Shown here: in pieces, positions 15,311-20,590 of the stretch | How positions within the stretch are numbered: the first letter of the stretch is position 1 | How the letters are laid out: the number at the start of each line of letters is the position of its first letter | From: an uncultured Bacilli bacterium | GTDB taxonomy: Bacteria; Bacillota_I; Bacilli_A; RF39; UBA660 | Assembly (NCBI GenBank): GCA_910585915.1 | Contig: CAJUGF010000029.1 | Span: 1-20,590, forward strand | DNA: 20,590 bases | Direction: 5' to 3' | Made by a program: the position numbers and the translations under genes | Notes under the pieces: model-generated | Database searches by the model: none | Seen by the model: the letters and a program-made list of their open reading frames with translations, nothing else | Told to the model about the DNA's origin: nothing

Positions 15311-15736
15311 ATGATATCTGTTCTTGTAATTCCTCCAGAAAATATTTCTTCTCGTTCTTTAATTTATAAAAGGAGTTCTCAAAAACATCATCCTGATTTA
15401 TTATTTGAAACTTGTGTGGATTTGAATTTAAAATGTGATAAAAATGATGTTTATAAGACACTTATTTCTGCAGGTTGTATTGTTATTATAACAATGGATA
15501 ATGATCTTTTTGGATGGACTCCTAGTGAAATTATTTTATCACAATATATTACAGTTAAAAAATTGAAGAATTTTTTTCTTCGATTCTCTTATTTTGATTT
15601 TTCTCCTTGGTTTGATTATTCGTATAATATTTGCACAAATCCTCATTTTGAACAAAGAGTGTTAATTGATACTTTATTTGAAAGATTAGAAGAGCTGATT
15701 ATTAAACCTACTAAACATAGAAAGTTAATGCTTTAA
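15311..15736 (+). CDS. Hypothetical protein
   Basis: A 141-residue protein that I do not recognise. It has no membrane segment or signal peptide. The first 30 residues are Ser/Lys-rich; a mixed alpha/beta core (CIVIITMDNDLFGW) follows, then an aromatic-rich stretch (FFLRFSYFDFSPWFDYSYN) and a C-terminal helix. The start is backed by AGAGGTG ~5 bases upstream, as in neighbouring housekeeping genes, so it is a real gene in this host. It is between nusG and repeat B and its transcript would end in the hairpin at 15787-15836. It may be native or part of the island; I see no way to decide from the sequence. Confidence 0.6.
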   Translation: MISVLVIPPENISSRSLIYKRSSQKHHPDLLFETCVDLNLKCDKNDVYKTLISAGCIVIITMDNDLFGWTPSEIILSQYITVKKLKNFFLRFSYFDFSPWFDYSYNICTNPHFEQRVLIDTLFERLEELIIKPTKHRKLML

Positions 15737-15786
15737 TTTTATTAGTAAAAGTTAATCATTTTTTGACTATCTTTTTATAAGTTCTT

Positions 15787-15836
15787 AAATGCCATTATAT
15801 CCTTTATTTATAAGTATTTACGGCATTTTTATTTTT
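15787..15836 (+). terminator. Intrinsic terminator after the hypothetical gene, inside repeat B
   Basis: AAATGCC (15787-15793) pairs with GGCATTT (15822-15828), loop 28 bases, then TTATTTTT. Compared with copy A one base pair changed on both sides (T-A to C-G), so the stem is conserved. Confidence 0.7.
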
Positions 15837-15885
15837 GGAAGGTATTCACATATATTTTTATAATTTTTCATATTTTTGCTTTCAA

Positions 15886-15909
15886 AAGTAGTAAATTGGT
15901 AGTAAAATT
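15886..15909 (+). other. Tn916-type integrase arm-site-like tandem motif 1
   Basis: Two directly repeated units, AGTAGTAAATT and GGTAGTAAAAT. From memory, the recognition sequence bound by the N-terminal domain of Tn916 integrase contains AGTAGTAAAT, the same core. The motif recurs at 17105-17126, 1.2 kb away in the same orientation. No integrase gene is present in the window. Confidence 0.5.
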
Positions 15910-16118
15910 CAGAAAGTTTTTAAAGTATTAATTTAAAATATTAAAAAATACTATGACATTGCATAGTATCGAAGTATAGTCTTGTAGGTGAGACTAGTGG
16001 CTACGCCACTAAAGTCTTCGCCATAATAAGGTATAGTATTACCCTTATTATGTAGCATGAAGCATGTAGCAAACATCATTATTTTTCGTTTATTTTCAAT
16101 ATAATATTTAAAAAATTT

Positions 16119-16652
16119 TTACACGTTATGCAGGTAATCTAGTATTTTTACTGGTTTATCTAAAACAGTATATAGTTTATTTCTATCACACAAATCAAAT
16201 TTATCACTATAAAATTTTTCAAAAATCTTTAATAGATTATCAAAATATCCGTTTATATTTATTATAAATATGGGTTTACTATGCTCCCCTAATTTTTTAT
16301 TTTGAATAGATGTAGCTAATTCAGCTAAAGCTCCATAACTACCAGGCATAATAATAGTAATATCCCCATTATTAACTAAATATTTTAATTGGTCAGTTGC
16401 AGTCTCTGTCTCAATTATTTTATCAGATTCTACTTTTGTTAAAAATCCACTAAATTGTTTTGGAAAAATTGATATAACTTTTCCTCCATTTTCTTTTACA
16501 CCTCTATATAATTCTCCCATCATTCCCTTATCAGAGGAACCAAAAACTAGAGTGTGTCCATTTTCAGCAATTATTTTTCCTAATTCTCTTGCTGATTCTA
16601 AATATATTGAGTCAACAGCTTCCGAACTACTACACCCAACAAATATTTCCAT
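16119..16652 (-). CDS. LOG/TIGR00730-like Rossmann-fold protein with altered active-site motif
   Basis: A 177-residue protein with the fold of the LOG (lysine-decarboxylase-like, phosphoribohydrolase) superfamily: FVGCSSSE at the N-terminus, LVFGSSDKGMMGELYRG (~35-51) matching the usual GGG..GlMG region, and the segment IIMPGSYGALAEL (~100-112). The usual signature PGGxGTxxE is PGSYGALAE (103-111): the second glycine is Ser and the threonine is Ala, while the Glu is kept; the usual RK before the motif is not seen. Nucleotide-ribose binding is plausible, hydrolysis uncertain. The ribosome-binding site is AGGAGAT. It lies on the opposite strand to its neighbours within an island, divergent from the small peptide gene. 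Confidence 0.78.
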   Translation of the reverse strand: MEIFVGCSSSEAVDSIYLESARELGKIIAENGHTLVFGSSDKGMMGELYRGVKENGGKVISIFPKQFSGFLTKVESDKIIETETATDQLKYLVNNGDITIIMPGSYGALAELATSIQNKKLGEHSKPIFIININGYFDNLLKIFEKFYSDKFDLCDRNKLYTVLDKPVKILDYLHNV

Positions 16653-16734
16653 TTCTTATCTCCTATTGCTTAAACCCACTGTTATTATTATATATTTTGC
16701 ATTTTAATATTTATTGTTAATTGTAATAAAATTA

Positions 16735-16763
16735 TTGTCTAGAAAACAAATGTTTGGTATAAT
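16735..16763 (+). promoter_or_regulatory. Promoter of the small hydrophobic peptide unit
   Basis: TTGTCT (16735-16740), a 17-base spacer and TATAAT (16758-16763). Transcription would start near 16770, giving a leader of about 65 bases to the ATG at 16836. Confidence 0.65.
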
Positions 16764-16798
16764 TAATTTAGGAATATTTAGTTAGTTTAGGTACTATT

Positions 16799-16829
16799 CT
16801 CCTTTACTTTTTTAAAAGTGAAAGGAGGT
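16799..16829 (+). promoter_or_regulatory. Hairpin sequestering the ribosome-binding site
   Basis: CTCCTTT (16799-16805) pairs with AAAGGAG (16821-16827), extended by ACTTTT with AAAAGT and one bulged G. The 3' arm is the Shine-Dalgarno sequence AAAGGAGGTG of the small peptide gene, so translation would be blocked unless the hairpin opens. Confidence 0.6.
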
Positions 16830-16835
16830 GAAATT

Positions 16836-16928
16836 ATGAGAAAATCAGAGAAAACTCTAATGAATATCATAATACTCCTTATTATTGTGATTTTAGTCAT
16901 ATTAATAAAAATAGTACCAACTGTATAA
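16836..16928 (+). CDS. 30-residue hydrophobic peptide, candidate type I toxin
   Basis: A short open reading frame with ATG after AAAGGAGGTGAAATT. The peptide has a charged start (MRKSEK), a run of Ile/Leu/Val from residue ~11 to 24, then KIVPTV. It is a single predicted membrane helix. It has its own promoter and terminator and a ribosome-binding site inside a hairpin. The first part of the mRNA (AGGTACTATTC, 16789-16799) is complementary to GAATAGTACCT (16954-16964) and to AATAGTACC (16910-16918, within the gene). This arrangement is like type I toxin mRNAs held inactive by long-distance pairing. It has no sequence match I recognise to Fst, TxpA or BsrG. A leader peptide or a simple small membrane protein is possible. 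Confidence 0.6.
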   Translation: MRKSEKTLMNIIILLIIVILVILIKIVPTV

Positions 16929-16952
16929 GTCGGTACTAAATTAATTGAATTT

Positions 16953-16994
16953 GGAATAGTACCTAACTCTTCAAAACTAGGTATTCCTTTTTTA
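16953..16994 (+). terminator. Intrinsic terminator of the peptide unit
   Basis: GGAATA...CCTA (16953-16965, with a 3-base GTA bulge) pairs with TAGGTATTCC (16978-16987), followed by a T-run. The 5' arm overlaps the region complementary to the mRNA leader, so it has alternative pairing partners. Confidence 0.7.
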
Positions 16995-17021
16995 TTTTAT
17001 GCAAGTTTCCTTGACATATTC

Positions 17022-17051
17022 ATTATAACATTAAAAATGGTTTACTAGCAA
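17022..17051 (-). promoter_or_regulatory. Possible antisense promoter opposite the peptide unit
   Basis: On the minus strand TTGCTA (17046-17051), an 18-base spacer and TATAAT (17022-17027) within an extended TGTTATAAT. A transcript starting near 17015 would run antisense through the terminator and the peptide gene. I see no clear minus-strand terminator. Confidence 0.4.
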
Positions 17052-17104
17052 GTATTTTCTTTAAGATTTAAAAAATTCCTTGAAGAATTTAAAACTTCTA
17101 TAAA

Positions 17105-17126
17105 AAGTAGTAAATTAGTAGCAAAA
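17105..17126 (+). other. Tn916-type integrase arm-site-like tandem motif 2
   Basis: AGTAGTAAATT and AGTAGCAAAAT in direct tandem, nearly the same as 15886-15909. A TTTAAAATA block also follows at 17151-17159 as in repeat B, suggesting a third, shorter repeat fragment. The rest of 16995-17300 is A/T-rich without genes. Confidence 0.5.
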
Positions 17127-17318
17127 TAGATATTAAATAATTCATATATTATTTAAAATAAAGGACTCGCGATGGAAAACTAATATTTTTTTCTTAAAAT
17201 TATATGTTTTTTTGAATTAGATTTATTATATTTTGTGATAAAGATAAGTGCTCTATGAATGTTTTTATGTTTTTTTATAGTTCCCATGGTGATTTATGCT
17301 TGTATTACGGCATTATTT

Positions 17319-17326
17319 GTGATAAT
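17319..17326 (+). promoter_or_regulatory. Possible promoter of rplK-rplA
   Basis: TGTGATAAT (TG-n-GATAAT, 17318-17326) is a possible extended -10 box, with TTGTAT at 17300-17305 upstream. A second option is TTGTGA (17317) with TATATA (17341). Only one or neither may be used. Confidence 0.3.
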
Positions 17327-17361
17327 ATCGATAGTGCGATTATATATTTTATAAGAGCCCT

Positions 17362-17400
17362 TAAGTGGAAGGGAAAGTGCGGACTTGCCCATACCACTTA
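17362..17400 (+). promoter_or_regulatory. Putative L1-binding hairpin in the rplK-rplA leader
   Basis: TAAGTGG (17362-17368) pairs perfectly with CCACTTA (17394-17400). Inside, GGG-A-AAGT (17371-17378) pairs with ACTT-G-CCC (17383-17390) around a GCGG loop, with an asymmetric internal loop between the two helices (AA on one side, ATA on the other). Ribosomal protein L1 represses its own rplK-rplA operon by binding such a two-helix mimic of its 23S rRNA site. The location directly upstream of rplK supports this. The assignment is structural, not from a covariance model. Confidence 0.6.
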
Positions 17401-17435
17401 CACGTAAGAAAAATAATTTATAGGAGGTGTCTTTC

Positions 17436-18023
17436 GTGGCAAAAGAAGTCGTTAAGAAAATTAAATTACAAATCGAAGCAGGAAAGGCTACACCAGCTCC
17501 ACCCGTTGGAACTTGTTTAGGACCTGCAGGAATTAACATTCAAGAGTTTTGTCAAAAGTTCAATGATGCAACTAGAGATAAAATGGGTGATGTAATTCCT
17601 TGTGAAATTAATGTTTATGATGATAGATCATTTGATTTTGCGTTAAAAACTGCACCAGCTGGATTCTTACTTAAGAAAGCAGCTAAGATTCAAAAAGGTA
17701 GTAAGAAAGGTGCAAATGAGATTGTTGCAACTATTACAATTGATGATTTAAGAAAAATTGCTGAAACAAAATTACCAGATTTAAATGCTTATACTGTAGA
17801 AGAAGCTATGAAAATAGTGGAAGGTACTGCAAGAAATATGGGAATTGCTGTTAAAGGATTAAATGATCAAGAATTAGCAGAACATGCAAAAGAAGCTCAA
17901 AAAGAAGAAGCTATGCGTGAAAAACGTGAAGAAGAATTAGAAGCAATGGAAGAAGCTGCACACAATGAAGTAAGTGCTGAAGTTGAAGTCATTGGTAAAG
18001 AAAAAGATTCTGAAGAAGAATAA
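17436..18023 (+). CDS. rplK: 50S ribosomal protein L11 with acidic C-terminal extension
   Basis: A 195-residue L11, against ~141 usually. The core (1-142) carries all family features: KLQIEAGKATPAPPVGTCLGPAGINIQEFC for the N-domain, and RKIAETKLPDLNA...VEGTARNMGI for the rRNA-binding C-domain. The remaining 53 residues (143-195) are very charged and probably helical, with 19 glutamates, ending DSEEE. The start is GTG 17436, eight bases after AGGAGG; this gives the usual MAKxVVK N-terminus. L11 binds 23S rRNA at the GTPase-associated centre. Its neighbour nusG is 2.2 kb upstream, separated by an island. It is followed by rplA. Confidence 0.95.
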   Translation: MAKEVVKKIKLQIEAGKATPAPPVGTCLGPAGINIQEFCQKFNDATRDKMGDVIPCEINVYDDRSFDFALKTAPAGFLLKKAAKIQKGSKKGANEIVATITIDDLRKIAETKLPDLNAYTVEEAMKIVEGTARNMGIAVKGLNDQELAEHAKEAQKEEAMREKREEELEAMEEAAHNEVSAEVEVIGKEKDSEEE

Positions 18024-18075
18024 GAAAAATTTTATATAAAAAAGTCCGCTAATAAACCACAGTTAGGAGGAAATT

Positions 18076-18774
18076 ATGAAAAAGTTTAGTAAAAAATATG
18101 TGGAAGCTTCAAAAAAATGTGATAAAAAAACTGAATATTCATTAGAAGAAGCAATCAAATTAGTAAAAGAAACTTCAATTACTAAATTTGATGGATCTGT
18201 AGATTTTGCTATGAAACTTAATGTTGATCCAAAAAAAGCTGATCAACAATTGCGTGGATCTTTAGTACTTCCAAATGGTACAGGTAAGACAAAGCGTATT
18301 TTAGTTTTAGCAAAAGGAGCTCAAGCTGAAGAAGCTAAAAAGGCTGGAGCTGATTATGTTGGAGATGTTGAATTAATTGATAAAATCCAAAAGGAAAATT
18401 GGTTCGATTATGATGTTATTGTTGCAACTCCTGATATGATGCCTCAGTTAGGTAAAATTGGTAAGATTTTAGGACCTAAAGGTTTAATGCCAAATCCTAA
18501 AACAAATACAGTTACACCAAATCCTGCTAAAGCAGTAGAAGATATTCAAAAAGGTATGGTGGAATTCCGTACAGATCAATATGGAAATATTCATGGAATT
18601 ATTGGAAAAACATCATTTGATGATAAAGCGTTGAAAGAAAATATGGAATATGTTGTTTCTACTATTTCTAAATTGAAACCAGCAACAGTTAAAGGTAAAT
18701 TTGTTCAATCAATTAGTTTATCTGCAACAATGGGTCCTGGTATTAGAGTAGATAAAAATTCTTTTGACATTTAA
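18076..18774 (+). CDS. rplA: 50S ribosomal protein L1
   Basis: A 232-residue L1, the usual length (229-233). It is seen from KKYVEASKK, the two-domain pattern with LPNGTGKTKRILVLAKG, the segment ATPDMMPQLGKIGKILGPKGLMPNPKTNTV (~115-145) and the C-terminal SATMGPGIRVD. L1 forms the mobile stalk near the E site and feeds back on its own operon. The ribosome-binding site is TTAGGAGG. Its 3' end contains the -35 box (TTGACA at 18764-18769) of the rplJ promoter. Confidence 0.97.
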   Translation: MKKFSKKYVEASKKCDKKTEYSLEEAIKLVKETSITKFDGSVDFAMKLNVDPKKADQQLRGSLVLPNGTGKTKRILVLAKGAQAEEAKKAGADYVGDVELIDKIQKENWFDYDVIVATPDMMPQLGKIGKILGPKGLMPNPKTNTVTPNPAKAVEDIQKGMVEFRTDQYGNIHGIIGKTSFDDKALKENMEYVVSTISKLKPATVKGKFVQSISLSATMGPGIRVDKNSFDI

Positions 18775-18792
18775 TGATGAATTGCATATAAT
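18764..18792 (+). promoter_or_regulatory. Consensus sigma-A promoter of rplJ-rplL
   Basis: TTGACA (18764-18769), exactly 17 bases, TATAAT (18787-18792). It is a perfect match to consensus and lies over the last codons of rplA. Confidence 0.85.
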
Positions 18793-18799
18793 ACTAACT

Positions 18800-18914
18800 A
18801 GAAAAGCGAATCAAACCCAAAGACAGTAGGGGGTTTTACCTTAATAATCCTACCGAGGGACACTTAAAAGTAAGTAATTTTTAAGCTTGTCCTCTTATGG
18901 GATGAGCTTTTTTA
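18800..18914 (+). promoter_or_regulatory. L10 leader with attenuator upstream of rplJ
   Basis: The leader contains the L10-leader hallmark: ACAGTAGG (18823-18830) pairing with CCTACCG (18849-18855), with the flanking AAAGACAGTAGG and GAGGGACAC elements seen in Firmicute L10 leaders (Rfam L10_leader). The L10(L12)4 complex binds this RNA to repress rplJL. A terminator hairpin AAGCTTGTCC/GGGATGAGCTT (18882-18910) plus T-run lies at its end, so regulation by attenuation is likely. Confidence 0.8.
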
Positions 18915-18935
18915 GAATAGAAAAAGGAGGATTTT

Positions 18936-19430
18936 ATGGCAAGTACTAAGATTCTTGAATCTAAGAAAGCAACTGTTAATGAGATATTAGATAATATTAA
19001 GTCAAGCGAAAGTGTTATTTTATTTCAATATCAAGGATTAACTGTTTCTGAACTTAGTGATTTAAGAAAGAAACTAAGAGATGTTGAAGCAATTGTTAAA
19101 GTTTATAAGAATACTCTTTTAAAAAGAGCTTTGGAAGAAGAAAACATTAGTTTTGAAGGTTTCTTAGAAGGACCAAATGCAATTTTGTTTGGTAAGAATT
19201 TATTAGAACCAATTAAAGTTATTTCTGATTTTGCAAAGGATCATGAAAAGTTGGAAATTCGTATTGGTATAATAAGTGGAAATGTTGCAGATTTAGCAAC
19301 TATACGAGATTATGCTAGCATCCCATCTTACGAAGGACTACTTACTATGCTTTGTCGTGGTATGATGGAACATGTTAACAAATTAGCTATTGGTTTGAAT
19401 CAATATGCTGAAAATTTAGAAAATAATTAA
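18936..19430 (+). CDS. rplJ: 50S ribosomal protein L10
   Basis: A 164-residue L10, normal length. It has the N-terminal pattern KKATVNEILDNIKSSESVILFQYQGLTVSELSDLRKKLR and the rRNA-binding part YKNTLLKRAL, followed by the GPNAILFG loop; the C-terminal helix that holds L7/L12 dimers is present. The ribosome-binding site is AAAGGAGG. It forms the stalk base with L11 and is translated before rplL in one operon. Confidence 0.97.
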   Translation: MASTKILESKKATVNEILDNIKSSESVILFQYQGLTVSELSDLRKKLRDVEAIVKVYKNTLLKRALEEENISFEGFLEGPNAILFGKNLLEPIKVISDFAKDHEKLEIRIGIISGNVADLATIRDYASIPSYEGLLTMLCRGMMEHVNKLAIGLNQYAENLENN

Positions 19431-19453
19431 TTTAAGAAAAGGAGAGATATAAA

Positions 19454-19819
19454 ATGGCTAAATTAACAAAAGAAGATTTTATTAGTGCTTTAAAAGAAAT
19501 GACAATTCTTGAAGTAAAAGAATTAGTTGATGCAATGAAAGAAGAGTTTGGAGTAAATCCAGATGCTGTAGCTGTAGCTGCTGCTCCAGCTGGAGAAGCT
19601 CAAGAGTCTAATGCTGCAAAAACAGTAGTTCTTAAGAATGCTGGTGGAAATAAAATTGCAGTTATTAAATTATTAAAAGAAATTACTGGTCTTGGACTAG
19701 TTGAAGCAAAAGCATTAGCTGATAATGGTGGAAATGTTAAAGAAAATGTTCCTGCTGATGAAGCTAACCAAATTAAAGCACAATTAGAAGAAGCTGGAGC
19801 AGAAATTGAACTAGCTTAG
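19454..19819 (+). CDS. rplL: 50S ribosomal protein L7/L12
   Basis: A 121-residue stalk protein. It has an N-terminal dimerisation region (ALKEMTILEVKELVDAMKEEFGV), an Ala/Gly-rich hinge (~35-52) and the C-terminal globular domain NKIAVIKLLKEITGLGLVEAKALADNGG, which recruits translation factors. The usual length is 120-125. The ribosome-binding site is AAAGGAGAG. A terminator follows 30 bases after the stop. In B. subtilis rpoB and rpoC follow soon after; here the next gene is unrelated. Confidence 0.97.
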   Translation: MAKLTKEDFISALKEMTILEVKELVDAMKEEFGVNPDAVAVAAAPAGEAQESNAAKTVVLKNAGGNKIAVIKLLKEITGLGLVEAKALADNGGNVKENVPADEANQIKAQLEEAGAEIELA

Positions 19820-19848
19820 TCTTAGAAAAGTTATTAATTGTTTTATGG

Positions 19849-19880
19849 GAAGTGAAGTATTATCTTTACTTCTTTTTTTT
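19849..19880 (+). terminator. Intrinsic terminator after rplL
   Basis: GAAGTGAAG (19849-19857) pairs with CTTTACTTC (19864-19872), loop TATTAT, followed by eight T residues. It closes the rplJ-rplL operon. Confidence 0.85.
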
Positions 19881-19905
19881 GTGTGGAAAAATTAGTGTTA
19901 GTAAA

Positions 19906-19935
19906 TTGATAATCAATATAAATAGGTTTTATACT
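19906..19935 (+). promoter_or_regulatory. Promoter of the partial surface protein gene
   Basis: TTGATA (19906-19911), an 18-base spacer and TATACT (19930-19935), about 25 bases upstream of the ATG. Confidence 0.55.
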
Positions 19936-19960
19936 TTAAAAAGAATAGAGGTAGCTTGTT

Positions 19961-20590
19961 ATGAAGTTGAAGACGTTTCATGAAGGGAATAAGAAGAAGC
20001 AAATGATCATTATTGGTGGAGTTATTGTATTCATTTTGATGGCAGGTATACTTATTTATAGAACGTATGCAATTTATCAAGAAAAGCAAGATTTTGATGT
20101 GATTAGAGGTAATGTTCCAGATCAAAATTATGATGTTATGATATCTTATGAAGTAAAGGATGAGCATGGAAATATTAATTCTACTAAAGTAATGCCAGAA
20201 GGAACACATTGGGCGGTTGATGTTAGTTGTAATTATGGTGAAGGTTATTTTGATTATGATCAATGGAATGTTGTGATTCAATCCAAAGATAGTCGAACGA
20301 AATGTAAATTAATTTTTACACCTAATCGTTCTCCACTTAAAGAATATGGTATTCGTGATCCATTAGTAGAGAGTGGAGAAGGTTTATATGAAGTAAGACA
20401 TAATGGTGTAGATATTACTTCATCAGTTGGAGATTATGCTAAGAAAGGATTTAGTTATACTGAATATCGATATGCAGGTAAGGATCCAAATAATTATGTT
20501 TTATTTAATGATGAGCTATGGAGAATTATTGGTTTAGTAAATACCCCAGAAGGAAAACGTTTGAAATTAATTCGTAGTGAGAGTATTGGA
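19961..20590 (+). CDS. Partial surface protein with LWRIIG-type extracellular domain
   Basis: The open frame runs to the window edge (210 codons visible, no stop). It encodes a short Lys-rich N-terminus (KTFHEGNKKK), one membrane helix (~15-33) and an extracytoplasmic region. About residues 166-210 read RYAGKDPNNYVLFNDELWRIIG and a KLIRSESIG motif. From memory, this YxG..PNNYV.FN.ELWRIIG pattern marks a large, repeated surface-protein family in gut Bacilli and related Firmicutes; the role is not known. The ribosome-binding site is AGAGGTAG. As the right end is cut, size and C-terminal domains cannot be judged. Confidence 0.72.
   Translation, partial: MKLKTFHEGNKKKQMIIIGGVIVFILMAGILIYRTYAIYQEKQDFDVIRGNVPDQNYDVMISYEVKDEHGNINSTKVMPEGTHWAVDVSCNYGEGYFDYDQWNVVIQSKDSRTKCKLIFTPNRSPLKEYGIRDPLVESGEGLYEVRHNGVDITSSVGDYAKKGFSYTEYRYAGKDPNNYVLFNDELWRIIGLVNTPEGKRLKLIRSESIG

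Larger units (their letters stand above)
15783..16029 (+). repeat. Structured noncoding repeat, copy B (inverted relative to copy A)
   Basis: About 250 bases homologous to the reverse complement of 3560-3762. Elements in order: outer end TTCTTAAATG, terminator hairpin (15787-15836), ATTCACATATATTTTTATA, a tandem motif AGTAGTAAATT/GGTAGTAAAAT at 15888-15909 absent from copy A, the hairpin AATACTATG/CATAGTAT (15947-15969, loop ACATTG), the hairpin AGTGGC/GCCACT (15995-16009) and the outer end CGCCATAATAA. Together with the palindrome CATAATAAGG/CCTTATTATG at 16022-16052 it fills the non-coding gap 15737-16118; 16053-16118 shows only a short near-repeat (TAGCATGAAGCATGTAGC). It is probably part of an integrative element end. 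Confidence 0.75.

Noticed and set aside
16022..16052. Palindrome CATAATAAGG/CCTTATTATG as a terminator
   Set aside because: It has perfect arms but no T-run on either strand after the stem, so it is better seen as part of the repeat B edge.
19913..20281. Minus-strand open frame at the right end
   Set aside because: It is antisense to the surface protein gene, whose frame, ribosome-binding site and recognisable motif are clear.
1..20590. Mycoplasma-type code with UGA as tryptophan
   Set aside because: UGA ends several genes (YihY, rlmB, the receptor gene) at the expected lengths, and tryptophan is encoded by UGG.
1..20590. CRISPR arrays, tRNA or rRNA genes
   Set aside because: No regularly spaced repeats, cloverleaf-like segments or rRNA-like conserved stretches were seen.

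Overview
The window is AT-rich chromosomal DNA from a low-GC member of the Bacilli. Shine-Dalgarno sites are strong (AGGAGG or AGGTG type), promoters are sigma-A-like and often extended (TGnTATAAT), and UGA is used as a stop (for example at 12186-12188 and 11356-11358), so the code is standard rather than Mycoplasma-like. Three things suggest an uncultured gut Bacilli lineage (RF39-like): the gene order rlmB-sigH-secE-nusG-rplK-rplA-rplJ-rplL, CotF-like coat proteins, and the lineage-typical surface protein at the right edge. That placement is inference.

Layout. 1-3.5 kb: a membrane-anchored unknown protein (minus strand); then on plus a radical SAM protein of the spore-photoproduct-lyase-like family, two small CotF-like proteins and an exported membrane-anchored thioredoxin-fold protein (CPHC). 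3.5-3.8 kb: a noncoding structured repeat (copy A). 3.8-8.7 kb: a DUF308/HdeD-like membrane protein (minus), a 590-aa unknown, a short HAAS/DUF1700-like membrane protein, and the GTPase TypA/BipA. 8.8-12.2 kb: a tight operon of a membrane-anchored unknown, a tandem solute-binding/GGDEF-like receptor with a degenerate active site, and a YihY/BrkB-type membrane protein. 12.2-15.3 kb: rlmB-type rRNA methyltransferase, sigH-like sigma factor, an anchored unknown, secE and nusG, in the B. subtilis order but without rpmG or yacP in between.

15.3-17.2 kb is an accessory island splitting nusG from rplK. It holds a hypothetical gene, repeat copy B (inverted relative to A), a minus-strand LOG-like protein with altered motifs, and a small transcription unit for a 30-residue hydrophobic peptide whose ribosome-binding site is buried in a hairpin and whose mRNA ends are complementary, in the manner of type I toxin mRNAs. 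Tandem motifs resembling the arm-type sites of Tn916-family integrases lie at both sides of the LOG/peptide part. 17.3-19.9 kb: rplK (with an unusual acidic 53-residue C-terminal tail) and rplA behind a putative L1-binding leader, then rplJ-rplL behind an L10 leader with a consensus promoter and an attenuator. A terminator follows rplL, and a partial surface protein gene runs off the right edge.

The most interesting points are the peptide locus at 16.73-17.05 kb and the A/B repeat pair. The repeats show a compensatory base-pair change, a hairpin loop that is inverted relative to its flanks, and a link to Tn916-like arm sites.
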